Below, piece by piece: positions 15,462-22,366 of a stretch of 35,339 nucleotides of DNA (the first letter of the stretch is position 1; each line of letters starts with the position of its first letter). The notes under the pieces are model-generated. The model did no database searches, was not told the DNA's origin, and saw only the letters and a list, made by a program, of their open reading frames with translations. Position numbers and translations under genes: made by a program. This DNA is from Bacillota bacterium (lineage in GTDB: Bacteria; Bacillota; Clostridia; Christensenellales; Aristaeellaceae): positions 1 to 35,339 of the forward strand of contig JAEZRP010000017.1 in the NCBI GenBank assembly GCA_023444095.1. The letters are read 5' to 3'.

Positions 15462-15495
15462 TGAAAGAAACGCACAGCTCGCCGGGAACTGTGCG
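15462..15495 (-). terminator. Intrinsic terminator between the DUF3892 gene and ku
   Basis: On the minus strand a 10-bp stem (15486-15495 with 15471-15480, one G-U pair) around loop CCGGC is followed by TTTCTTTC. It may end or attenuate transcription coming from the two small upstream genes. Confidence 0.65.
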
Positions 15496-15506
15496 CGGTC
15501 TTCGCT

Positions 15507-15803
15507 CTATCGGATGACGGTAGGCAGGCTGCTTAGGTTGTTTCCTTCGCTTTCATCCGGCAGGGATTTCAGATAATCCGTTCCGTTTCTCGTTGCGATG
15601 CCGACGCCCCGAATGCCGCCCTGCTCGGCAAGCTGAACGCCCTCCTCTTTGGACAGTATGCGGCCATCGGATAGTTGATACCCGGTGATGCGCCCGCTCT
15701 CCTTGACCAGTGCGGTAATTTGTTTGGCGTCCGCATTCGGCACCGGAATGTTTTTCAGCGTCATCATCGGCAACATGACTGAACCTTGGCTGTTCTCGGG
15801 CAT
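15507..15803 (-). CDS. DUF3892-like small protein
   Basis: This 98-residue protein contains one compact domain: a strand-rich ITALVKESGRITGYQLSDG, then ILSKEEGVQLAEQGGIRGVGIATRNG and YLKSLPDESEGNNLSSLP. That order matches the DUF3892 type, a small domain of unknown function common in Bacillota. There is no signal peptide or membrane helix. GGAGG sits 8 bases upstream of the ATG. It lies between another small protein and Ku/LigD on the same strand, so a role connected to DNA-end protection or spores is possible but unproven. Confidence 0.75.
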   Translation of the reverse strand: MPENSQGSVMLPMMTLKNIPVPNADAKQITALVKESGRITGYQLSDGRILSKEEGVQLAEQGGIRGVGIATRNGTDYLKSLPDESEGNNLSSLPTVIR

Positions 15804-15826
15804 TGCCTAAACCTCCGTTTGCATGC

Positions 15827-16027
15827 TTAAGCGGGGGAGCTGGGGATATCGCGAACTCCGGTCGGCTTCGGGCGGCCTACGTCGTGCGTCGCGTAGAGAC
15901 TTGCGAAGTTTTCGTCTTCGTCCTCACTTTGCGGAAGCGACGGCATCAATCCCGTACACTCGGTGGCGGACACGACCTTCTCCTGTTCGTAAAACGGATC
16001 CTGCTGCTTTTTTTCACGCCTTTCCAT
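15827..16027 (-). CDS. Small acidic conserved-looking protein next to NHEJ genes
   Basis: The product is 66 residues, hydrophilic and probably mostly disordered. Its central part reads VVSATECTGLMPSLPQSEDEDENFASLYATHD, and the tail is rich in proline. I recall similar short proteins with a SATECTGLMP phrase in other Bacillota but cannot name a family. The ATG at 16027 has GGAGG at 16036-16040 and is preferred to the ATG at 16036. The DUF3892-like gene starts 23 bases downstream, so the two are co-transcribed. Function unknown. Confidence 0.7.
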   Translation of the reverse strand: MERREKKQQDPFYEQEKVVSATECTGLMPSLPQSEDEDENFASLYATHDVGRPKPTGVRDIPSSPA

Positions 16028-16146
16028 TGAGCACACCTCCAGGTAATAGTGTCCCCATGGAAATCGCTCGAAATGCGGGGGCTACGAAGCCAGAAATTGG
16101 GGGACGCATGGGATGCCGATCACTCGCTTCTCTCGCCTTCTGCGTC

Positions 16147-16176
16147 TTGCCCAGAGTGGGTCGGGCGGTGTATGAT
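16147..16176 (+). promoter_or_regulatory. Promoter of the sigma-factor operon
   Basis: TTGCCC (16147-16152) and TATGAT (16171-16176) are spaced by 18 bases, about 35 bases before the start codon at 16212. Confidence 0.5.
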
Positions 16177-16211
16177 GTATCTATCATTCACAATCGTACA
16201 GAGGTGAGGAA

Positions 16212-16775
16212 ATGCTACCCCCAGTGGTCATTCTTGCGATCAGCGACCCCGACGAAAGAGACTATATGATTTCGGTGTATAACGAATTTCACAATGTCAT
16301 GTTCGCGGTCAGCTACAACATTCTTCACGACAAGGAACTTGCGGAGGACGCCGTCAGCGCCGTGCTGCTCAAACTAATCGACAAAATATCGACCATTATG
16401 AGCATTGACCGGGCGGCCCTGAAGTCATACATCACTTCGGCCGCCAAAAATACCGCGCTCAACATGGTCGAAAAAAGAGCGAGAGAGCAAAAAGCGCTAT
16501 TCTTTTTTGACGATGAAACATGGGATGGGCTTGGGGCATCTGATAATGTAGAATATTCAGTGCTCCGGAATGAAACAGTCCAACGGATCGCCGATGTGCT
16601 GGAATGCCTTCGTCCGAGAGACAGAGAAATTCTTCGCATGCGGTATTACGATGAAATGACGGACCAGGAAATTGCCGAAGTCATCGGCACCAAGGTATCA
16701 ACCGTTCGAATGTGCATGACGCGCGCGCGGAAGCGGTTTCTGTTGATATGCGAGGAGAGAGGGATTGAATTATGA
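16212..16775 (+). CDS. Sigma-70 family (ECF-type) RNA polymerase sigma factor
   Basis: The 187-residue protein has sigma region 2 near the N-terminus (YNEFHNVMFAVSYNILHDKELAEDAVSAVLLKLID) and a connecting acidic stretch. Region 4 (VQRIADVLECLRPRDREILRMRYYDEMTDQEIAEVIGTKVSTVRMCMTRARKRF) ends in a clear helix-turn-helix. It directs RNA polymerase to a special promoter set, probably envelope or stress genes. GAGGTGAGG precedes the ATG. Its stop overlaps the next start as ATGA, the classic coupling of a sigma factor with its membrane anti-sigma factor. Confidence 0.92.
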   Translation: MLPPVVILAISDPDERDYMISVYNEFHNVMFAVSYNILHDKELAEDAVSAVLLKLIDKISTIMSIDRAALKSYITSAAKNTALNMVEKRAREQKALFFFDDETWDGLGASDNVEYSVLRNETVQRIADVLECLRPRDREILRMRYYDEMTDQEIAEVIGTKVSTVRMCMTRARKRFLLICEERGIEL

Positions 16776-17536
16776 ACATGGGAGGCCGGAGCGTCGACGC
16801 CGCGCAGTCGCAGTTTGCAGAAGCCCTCATCAAGGCCGGATTTATTGAGCTTGAGCGTCGCGAGAGGGTCGAAATCGAGACGTGGTTGGGGATTGCGGAT
16901 AATGAGGAAATGGTAAAAGCAGCCTTCGAAGCGAACAGAGATCAGACGTCCAGGACGCTCAAGCGCGCCTTTCGCAGGAAGAATGTCCGAAATGGACTTG
17001 AACGCGCATTGCCGAGGGTCGGGAAGGTGGCGGTCTGCGCGCTCCTTGTGTTCTATGTCGGGTTGACCGTCGCTGTCGCAACGATCGGGCAGGTGCGCGA
17101 AAGCCTATATCGGTACCTCGTAAGCATCGAGGACGAGTATACCGAATTAAACATGGTACGCGAAACCAGCGCGGCACGGACCGTTCCCCCCAATTGGGGC
17201 GGAGCCAATTATCCTTCCTATATTCCGGCCGGCCTTGAACTGACCGGCATTGATCAGTCCACATACTCTTCGGTTCGTCGAGCCACCTACAAAAACAACG
17301 ACGGAACTCGCTGGCTTGTGTTTGCGGAATGCGTTGAGAAAGAGTCGTCTTACATCAACACGGAGGGAGCCGCCATATCGTGGGAAGAGGTGAACGGTTC
17401 CATGTGCATGTTTGCGGATCGGGGGGACGAAAAATATGCGGCATGGTCGAACGCCGGCAATTATTACTATATCTGGACCGATGGCGCATGTGATGAGCTG
17501 GTCAGAATTGTCCAAAACGTGATGCCCCTTAAATAA
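16772..17536 (+). CDS. Membrane-bound anti-sigma factor-like protein (DUF4367-type C-terminus)
   Basis: The 254-residue protein has a cytosolic N-terminal part (about 1-80, charged and helical), one membrane helix at about 83-105 (VGKVAVCALLVFYVGLTVAVATI), and an extracellular domain. The extracellular domain starts at YPSYIPAGLELTG and ends with WSNAGNYYYIWTDG..ELVRIVQNV, a DUF4367-like pattern seen in Bacillota anti-sigma partners. It probably holds the sigma factor until an envelope signal acts on the outer domain (inference from family and from the 4-base ATGA overlap). An alternative start is the ATG at 16778. Confidence 0.82.
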   Translation: MNMGGRSVDAAQSQFAEALIKAGFIELERRERVEIETWLGIADNEEMVKAAFEANRDQTSRTLKRAFRRKNVRNGLERALPRVGKVAVCALLVFYVGLTVAVATIGQVRESLYRYLVSIEDEYTELNMVRETSAARTVPPNWGGANYPSYIPAGLELTGIDQSTYSSVRRATYKNNDGTRWLVFAECVEKESSYINTEGAAISWEEVNGSMCMFADRGDEKYAAWSNAGNYYYIWTDGACDELVRIVQNVMPLK

Positions 17537-17608
17537 ATAAGAAAATGTGCTGCAAAACGACCCGCTTCCCTGTCTTTTATAGTGGAGAACTACAAAGGAG
17601 AGGTTTGT

Positions 17609-18019
17609 ATGAGACGTATCGTGGCACTCAGCGTATGTATCATCTTGGTCGTGTGCAGCATGCAATCGTTAACTCCGGCCCTTGCCGGGCAGATAACGCC
17701 ATACTATACCTATATCAGCGTCATGCAAGCTGGCATAGGCATCCTCGGATCAACTGCGTATTGTTCCGGTTATGTCGCCACCGCCTACTCCTACGACGTA
17801 TCCATCACAATGACACTCATGCGCAGGAGCGGCAGTATTTGGGTAACCGTGAAGAGTTGGTCCGGCAGCGGGTACGGCGTAGACGGCGCGAGCCTGAGCA
17901 AGTCGCAAGGTCTCACGATTTCCGGTGACTATAAAGTTGTCGTTCTCGGAAAAATCCTCGACGAATCCGGCAATGTTCTGGAGTCGAAGTCGGCAACGTC
18001 AGGGATCGATACATATTAG
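17609..18019 (+). CDS. Small secreted protein (possibly DUF6147-type)
   Basis: The 136-residue product has a signal peptide (MRRIVALSVCIILVVCSMQ, cleavage probably after ALA) and a mature part of about 105 residues. The mature part opens with ITPYYTYISVMQAGIGIL and continues with SYDVSITMTLMRRSG, WVTVKSWSGSG and GDYKVVVLGKILDESGNVLES. It looks like a single all-beta domain and resembles small secreted clostridial proteins classed, as I recall, under DUF6147. The ATG at 17609 is preceded by AGGAGAGG, better than the ATG at 17582. It lies 72 bases after the anti-sigma gene and is a likely target or partner of that regulon. Confidence 0.72.
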   Translation: MRRIVALSVCIILVVCSMQSLTPALAGQITPYYTYISVMQAGIGILGSTAYCSGYVATAYSYDVSITMTLMRRSGSIWVTVKSWSGSGYGVDGASLSKSQGLTISGDYKVVVLGKILDESGNVLESKSATSGIDTY

Positions 18020-18059
18020 CGTCGCGCGTACGCCATACGCTTTCAAAGAGGTGTTTTTG

Positions 18060-18254
18060 ATGTCACTCGATGAATATTTGCTGAAGTCGCATGGGGATTT
18101 CGTTAGGCGTGCCATCGAAATGGGAATCAGTTCCGAAGCTGTGGAAGTTCTTCAACTCATCGCTCAACAGAACATCCTTTTGATTAAATCCTATCATGAA
18201 GGTGTCGTGCTCCCTTTGCTGACCGAGCACGAATGTAAGGCACCGGAACCCTAA
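18060..18254 (+). CDS. Small hypothetical protein (64 residues)
   Basis: The product is 64 residues, soluble and mostly helical (SLDEYLLKSHGDFVRRAIEMG, SEAVEVLQLIAQQNILLIK), with one cysteine near the end. I do not recognise it. The ATG follows AAAGAGGTG at a good distance and lies 40 bases after the secreted protein gene. It is the last gene before a strong terminator, so it belongs to the sigma-factor unit. Confidence 0.65.
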   Translation: MSLDEYLLKSHGDFVRRAIEMGISSEAVEVLQLIAQQNILLIKSYHEGVVLPLLTEHECKAPEP

Positions 18255-18300
18255 CCTCACGTCGGACCGATTCATTTCAGAATTGCGCCTTCTACAGCCG

Positions 18301-18333
18301 CAGGCCCTTATCACGAAATAAGGGCCTGTTTTT
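18301..18333 (+). terminator. Intrinsic terminator of the sigma-factor unit
   Basis: A perfect 11-bp stem (18301-18311 with 18318-18328) closes a 6-base loop and is followed by TTTTT at 18329-18333. Confidence 0.92.
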
Positions 18334-18440
18334 GTGCATGAGCCGCGGGGTTGTCGTCAGCGCGTTCGGATCGGGAGCGGACGGTTGCCCCGATCTTCGA
18401 AATCCCGCCAGGGCTCATTCGGAAGACCGCAAACCTGCCC

Positions 18441-19094
18441 CTACTTGCACTTGACCGCGTAACGCAACCGCCCACCCGACATGCAGGTGACCAGCGCGAC
18501 GTCCCAGTCGCCCTCTGCGAGGCCTTCAAAATCTCGGGGGCCGATGGTTGCCTGACCAACCACGGTGTAAGAGAATGTATCGCCATACATGTTCATGTAC
18601 AGAATCTGGTCGCCCTCCCGCAGTTGTTTCAGCTTGCCGAAATGTCTTCTGTAGTTGTGCCCGACGATCACCAATCGGTTGGGCGCGCCGTCCGCGTCGC
18701 CCATGAACCGGCAGGGTGAACTGTCCAAAAGGCGATAGCTCCAGTCCTCATAGATGCATAGCGTCAGATTCAGGGAGGGGATTTCCAGAATGCCGGCATA
18801 TTTCTTGTCCAGAACTCGTTCGCGGTTTGTGTCGAGGCTTTCCGGTTCGTTTGATGCCGGATCGAATGTCTGGGGGAGCACGGTCAACGCCTCACCCGCC
18901 TCCGAAACGTCCGCGTCGGCGCTCACAACCCCGATCCCCATTCGAACCCGGACGACCGCCCAGACCTCGTTCAGCAGCGCTTCAGCTCGCTCCCCCGCTT
19001 CATAGCCCTCCCGTTGATCCTGGAACCAGAGTGCGCCCGCCCAAACGATCAGCATAGCGCCCGCCAGGATTGCGAGCCTTCCGATCATCTTCAT
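18441..19094 (-). CDS. Sortase (second pilus-locus sortase)
   Basis: This 217-residue membrane transpeptidase has one N-terminal membrane helix (LAILAGAMLIVWAGALWF) and a sortase beta-barrel. The catalytic histidine is H146 in VGHNYRRHF and the cysteine is C204 in LVTCMSGG. The arginine is R209 or R211 in GGRLRYAVK. There is no second C-terminal membrane helix, unlike class C enzymes, so it may be the one that fixes the finished pilus to the wall or handles the IPQTG signal of the neighbouring minor pilin (inference). Its ATG overlaps the minor pilin stop as ATGA. The long frame extends to 19127, but that lies inside the upstream gene. It is the last gene of the pilus operon. Confidence 0.87.
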   Translation of the reverse strand: MKMIGRLAILAGAMLIVWAGALWFQDQREGYEAGERAEALLNEVWAVVRVRMGIGVVSADADVSEAGEALTVLPQTFDPASNEPESLDTNRERVLDKKYAGILEIPSLNLTLCIYEDWSYRLLDSSPCRFMGDADGAPNRLVIVGHNYRRHFGKLKQLREGDQILYMNMYGDTFSYTVVGQATIGPRDFEGLAEGDWDVALVTCMSGGRLRYAVKCK

Positions 19095-19795
19095 CTGTTG
19101 CCCTTTCCTCGACCCATCCAAAGACACAGATATCCGGCCAGCACGAGAAGTGTGCCCGCGCCCAACATCAGATGAATGCCGGTGTAGTCCACTCCGGTCT
19201 GCGGGATACTGTCGTCATCATCATCCGAGGGCTTCGGCGTGACCGTCGGGGAAGGCTCGTCGCTCTTTGGCTTTGCGACCACGCAATAATCCCAATCGAC
19301 GCCGTTTGCGGCGCTCATTGGAATGGACACGATGAACGGTTCGAATGGATCGTTCTTGACGCCGGTTTTTGCCTGCATCCGGACGAGATACAGCCCAACG
19401 CGGAGGTCGGCATAGCGCACCGTGCCCGCACTGTCGGTCCTGGCGGACTTCAAAGGCGCAATCGCTTTGTCGCTCGCATACGCAGACAGCCTCTTCGCCC
19501 GATCGGCCTGCTCCTCTGTGGAAAGCCCACCCTCGAGTTCCACGCCGCTCCCCGAAAACGCGTCGGCGAGCCGGTAGTCCGCGGGACTGGCCGATGCGAT
19601 TTCGGCAATCCGAAAGATCTCTATTCCAATGCCCGAAAGCGGCTTGTCTGATTTCTGATCGATGGTTACGACCGTGAGGCTGCCGCGCGCGGAATCGTCC
19701 GTCTTCGCCGCGCCGACCGCAAAACCCTGCGCGAGGAGCATCAGGGCAATCAAAAGCGCCATGATAAACCGCCTGCGCTTCTTATTGTGAATCAC
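19091..19795 (-). CDS. Minor/basal pilin with IPQTG sorting signal
   Basis: The 234-residue protein has a signal peptide (KKRRRFIMALLIALMLLAQGFAVGAA) and a SpaA-like beta domain starting at GSLTVVTIDQKSDKPLSGIGIEIFRIA. RYADLRVGLYLVRMQAKTG sits in the place of the E-box-like strand. A short proline-rich spacer with an aspartate run follows, then the sorting signal IPQTG, a hydrophobic helix and a basic tail (GRGKGNR). It is probably the wall-proximal or ancillary pilin. The signal differs from the LPGTG of the major pilin. It lies 23 bases after the class C sortase gene and overlaps the second sortase. Confidence 0.88.
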   Translation of the reverse strand: MIHNKKRRRFIMALLIALMLLAQGFAVGAAKTDDSARGSLTVVTIDQKSDKPLSGIGIEIFRIAEIASASPADYRLADAFSGSGVELEGGLSTEEQADRAKRLSAYASDKAIAPLKSARTDSAGTVRYADLRVGLYLVRMQAKTGVKNDPFEPFIVSIPMSAANGVDWDYCVVAKPKSDEPSPTVTPKPSDDDDDSIPQTGVDYTGIHLMLGAGTLLVLAGYLCLWMGRGKGNR

Positions 19796-19818
19796 GTCCG
19801 CACGCCCCCCGTCAATCC

Positions 19819-20682
19819 CTAACTCAGCCGCTTCAGTTTTTTGAACAGCACACCCAGCATGAAAACGATGCTTAAAAAGCCGGCAAACGCATAGCTTGGA
19901 ACGATCACTGCTTCTGACCAGACGCTCCTGGATGCAGCCGAGGCTAATTCTTCGGTTTCGACGTAAGCCGTACGCCTAGCGCGTACCAGCAGCCGATGGG
20001 AGTTGATCCCATAGGGCGTGCAGGTGACCAGCGTCACAAGATCCTCATCGGGCACGATCGAAAGGTCGTCGGTTTCCGTCGGCAGCACGGTTTTGATCTG
20101 ATCCACCTTGTACTTCAGCGTTTCCCCCAGTACGTACACAAAGAACTCGTCCCCGATCTCAAGCTGGTCGAGATTGGTCAAAAGTTCCGCGGTCGGAAGT
20201 CCCGTATGCCCGGAGAGCACCGAATGGGTATTCGTGCCGCCTACCGGCAGCGACGTGTTGTCCAGATGTCCCACGCCGTTCTCCAGCGCCTTCGTCGATG
20301 TGCCGTGGTAAACCGGCAGGTAGACGTCGACCTTGGGGATCCTGATATAGCCGATCATCGCGGCGTCCTTGAGCATCGCGACCCTCTGAACCCACGGATT
20401 GACCGTCGCGACCGCTTCCGGAACGGGCTGCCCGTCAAGGCCGCTGGAAAGCTCGTAACTGCCCACCTCCCCGGCTGCCAGCGCCGCGTTGTAGGCCCGC
20501 GCCTCGACCAGTTCCTCCTCGCATCCGGCGTCTCCCAGCCTGGCAACCTGCTCTATATAGGAATTGATCGACGCCGAGGAGGTCCATTGGCTGATCAAAT
20601 CGCTTGCCTTCGGATAGAGAAGCACGCCGATGCCGATCAGGAAAACCAGCGCCACGGATGCGATCGTCAGTCTGCTTTTCAA
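19819..20682 (-). CDS. srtC: Class C pilin-polymerising sortase
   Basis: The 287-residue sortase has an N-terminal membrane helix (TIASVALVFLIGIGVLLYP), a catalytic domain and a C-terminal membrane helix with a basic end (FAGFLSIVFMLGVLFKKLKRL), as in class C. Catalytic residues are H159 in LSGHTGLP, C221 in LVTCTPYG and the arginine in SHRLLVRAR. It links pilin subunits through isopeptide bonds. No ATG fits: the open frame reaches back into the pilin gene, but a TTG at 20682 with GGGAG just upstream gives the normal length. A long hairpin lies between it and the pilin gene. Confidence 0.92.
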   Translation of the reverse strand: MKSRLTIASVALVFLIGIGVLLYPKASDLISQWTSSASINSYIEQVARLGDAGCEEELVEARAYNAALAAGEVGSYELSSGLDGQPVPEAVATVNPWVQRVAMLKDAAMIGYIRIPKVDVYLPVYHGTSTKALENGVGHLDNTSLPVGGTNTHSVLSGHTGLPTAELLTNLDQLEIGDEFFVYVLGETLKYKVDQIKTVLPTETDDLSIVPDEDLVTLVTCTPYGINSHRLLVRARRTAYVETEELASAASRSVWSEAVIVPSYAFAGFLSIVFMLGVLFKKLKRLS

Positions 20683-20709
20683 AATTTGCTCCCGCTTCTT
20701 CTCCGGTCG

Positions 20710-20741
20710 GCCGGGCGCGGCAAGGGTTTGCCGCGCCCGGC
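20710..20741 (-). promoter_or_regulatory. Strong intercistronic hairpin between major pilin and sortase
   Basis: A perfect, very GC-rich 14-bp stem (20710-20723 with 20728-20741) with a 4-base loop sits 12 bases after the pilin stop. No T run follows on the minus strand, so it is not a standard terminator. It probably protects the pilin mRNA 3' end or limits readthrough so that pilin is made in excess over sortase. Confidence 0.7.
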
Positions 20742-20752
20742 AGTGAAATGGG

Positions 20753-22318
20753 CTACTTGGTCTTCGCAGAACGCTTCCGAATGGCAATCACCAACAAAAT
20801 ACCGCTCAGAGCGATCAGCGCGGCGCCTCCTACGGTGAACAGGGTGGTGCCGATGCCGCCGGTGCCGGGCAGGCTCCAGCCGGCCTCGTTTTTGATCTCC
20901 ACGTTGAAGAACAGCTTGTTCGCGTCGGTGGACGGATGGACGGTCTCGCTGTTGAGAACGCCCCCAACCTTGCAGGTGAACTCACCGGTCGGCTCGCCAT
21001 TTCCATCCTTTTCCGCGACAAGTTCGATTGTCACGGGGTTATCCAGGATGTGGTATCCCGCAGGAGCCACGGTTTCTTTCAGCGTGTATGTGCCCTCGTC
21101 GAGACCCGGGAAGTAGATCATGCCGTCGCCGTCGGTGACCGCACTGCCTGCTAAAACCGGGTTGCCTTCTGTATCATAGGTATAACTTCCCACGAGCGCG
21201 TTACCCGCGTCCCACAATTCGAACGTTGCGCCCGCCAAGTCGAGGGCGGCGTCATTCGCAGCAACCTTCTGAACCGCGATGCCGGTGGTGTAGCTGATGA
21301 CGCGGTCATCCTTTTCAAAGTAGTCGTTCTCCTCGAGCGGATTGTTGGTGTAGGTAAGCGTTACGTCGTTGGGATTCCCCATGACAGTGCCCACCGACTG
21401 CGCCGCATTTTCATTGAGTATCGCGTTAAACGTGATGGTGATCGCGCCTTTGTCCTCGATGGCCTCAAAATCGAACGTCAGCTCAAAGGTCTTGCCTGCG
21501 GGAGTTGCCACCTTGTAGTCCATGCCCGCCTGCAGGGTCAAGGTTCCCTGCTTGACGACGAGCGAATCAGGCTGATAGGTAAGTCCTTCGCTGAGCGCGT
21601 CGGAGACCTTGTAAACGATCGTATCGCGGTCGATGGAATCGTCATAGTCCGGCACGGATGCCACGATCTTGTAGGGAACGGTGTCCCCGATCGCCGCGGT
21701 GCTGGCGTCCACCAGCACTTCCGGATCGGTGCTCTTGACGATATGCTTTTCGATGTCGCCCTCGCTGTCCTTCAGCGTGGCATGAACATCGAGGTTCCAC
21801 GTTTCACCCGACAGTTCCGGGATGGATACCAGCATCGCCTTCGAGGCGACGGTCGCGCTGGTGTTGGACGTGGTTTTCTCAATGATCAGATAATAGCCGA
21901 CCGGAAGATTCGTCGTAGCGTCGCTGGCGATACCGGCATAATCGGGTGAGATGGTGTCCCCGATATATCCCTGAAGCGCGGTGGCCATGTCCTGTGCGGT
22001 ATCATTTGGGATCAGCGATCCGACGCCGCCGGCGGTCAACGGGTAACTGCCCGTATCGCTGAAGAAGTTCTCGAAGGCAGACGTTGCGACATAGGTATAA
22101 GCGGATGCGCCCGGTTCAACGGTTGCCTCGGCCAGCATGTAAATGTCAAAGGTGGAGCCCGTCTTTGTGATCTTCAGCGTGCCCTCTGTCGCGTTCGGCA
22201 CGGCCGGCGTAGTCGGCGCGGTCGCGGCCGCCACGGCCGAGCCAGTCAGTGGCAACGCCATCAGCATGATGGCAAGAACAACCGCACCCAAACCGATGAT
22301 TCGAATCCTGCGTTTCAT
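20753..22318 (-). CDS. Major pilin (SpaA/FimA-type, LPGTG)
   Basis: The 521-residue pilin has a signal peptide (to about AVAAA) and an N-terminal pilin domain. The pilin motif WNLDVHATLK at 174-183 keeps the W, V and K of WxxxVxVYPK at exact spacing, so K183 is the expected polymerisation lysine. An isopeptide-forming middle domain follows, then a CnaB domain with the E-box YTLKETVAPAGY at 411-422 (E415). The sorting signal LPGTG at 483-487 is followed by a membrane helix and a basic tail (RKRSAKTK). The class C sortase would join K183 of one subunit to the threonine of the next. Only two residues differ in type from textbook motifs (ATL for VYP). AGGAAG precedes the ATG. Confidence 0.95.
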   Translation of the reverse strand: MKRRIRIIGLGAVVLAIMLMALPLTGSAVAAATAPTTPAVPNATEGTLKITKTGSTFDIYMLAEATVEPGASAYTYVATSAFENFFSDTGSYPLTAGGVGSLIPNDTAQDMATALQGYIGDTISPDYAGIASDATTNLPVGYYLIIEKTTSNTSATVASKAMLVSIPELSGETWNLDVHATLKDSEGDIEKHIVKSTDPEVLVDASTAAIGDTVPYKIVASVPDYDDSIDRDTIVYKVSDALSEGLTYQPDSLVVKQGTLTLQAGMDYKVATPAGKTFELTFDFEAIEDKGAITITFNAILNENAAQSVGTVMGNPNDVTLTYTNNPLEENDYFEKDDRVISYTTGIAVQKVAANDAALDLAGATFELWDAGNALVGSYTYDTEGNPVLAGSAVTDGDGMIYFPGLDEGTYTLKETVAPAGYHILDNPVTIELVAEKDGNGEPTGEFTCKVGGVLNSETVHPSTDANKLFFNVEIKNEAGWSLPGTGGIGTTLFTVGGAALIALSGILLVIAIRKRSAKTK

Positions 22319-22366
22319 TGTCTACTTCCTTTCTTCCGTTCCATGCACTGGGGTTTTACACCCTTC

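Noticed and set aside
16046..16076. Forespore (sigma-F/G)-like promoter before the NHEJ unit: GCATT, 15 bases, GGGGACACTAT on the minus strand
   Set aside because: The match is attractive, but the predicted start would fall inside the ribosome binding site (16036-16040), leaving no usable leader.
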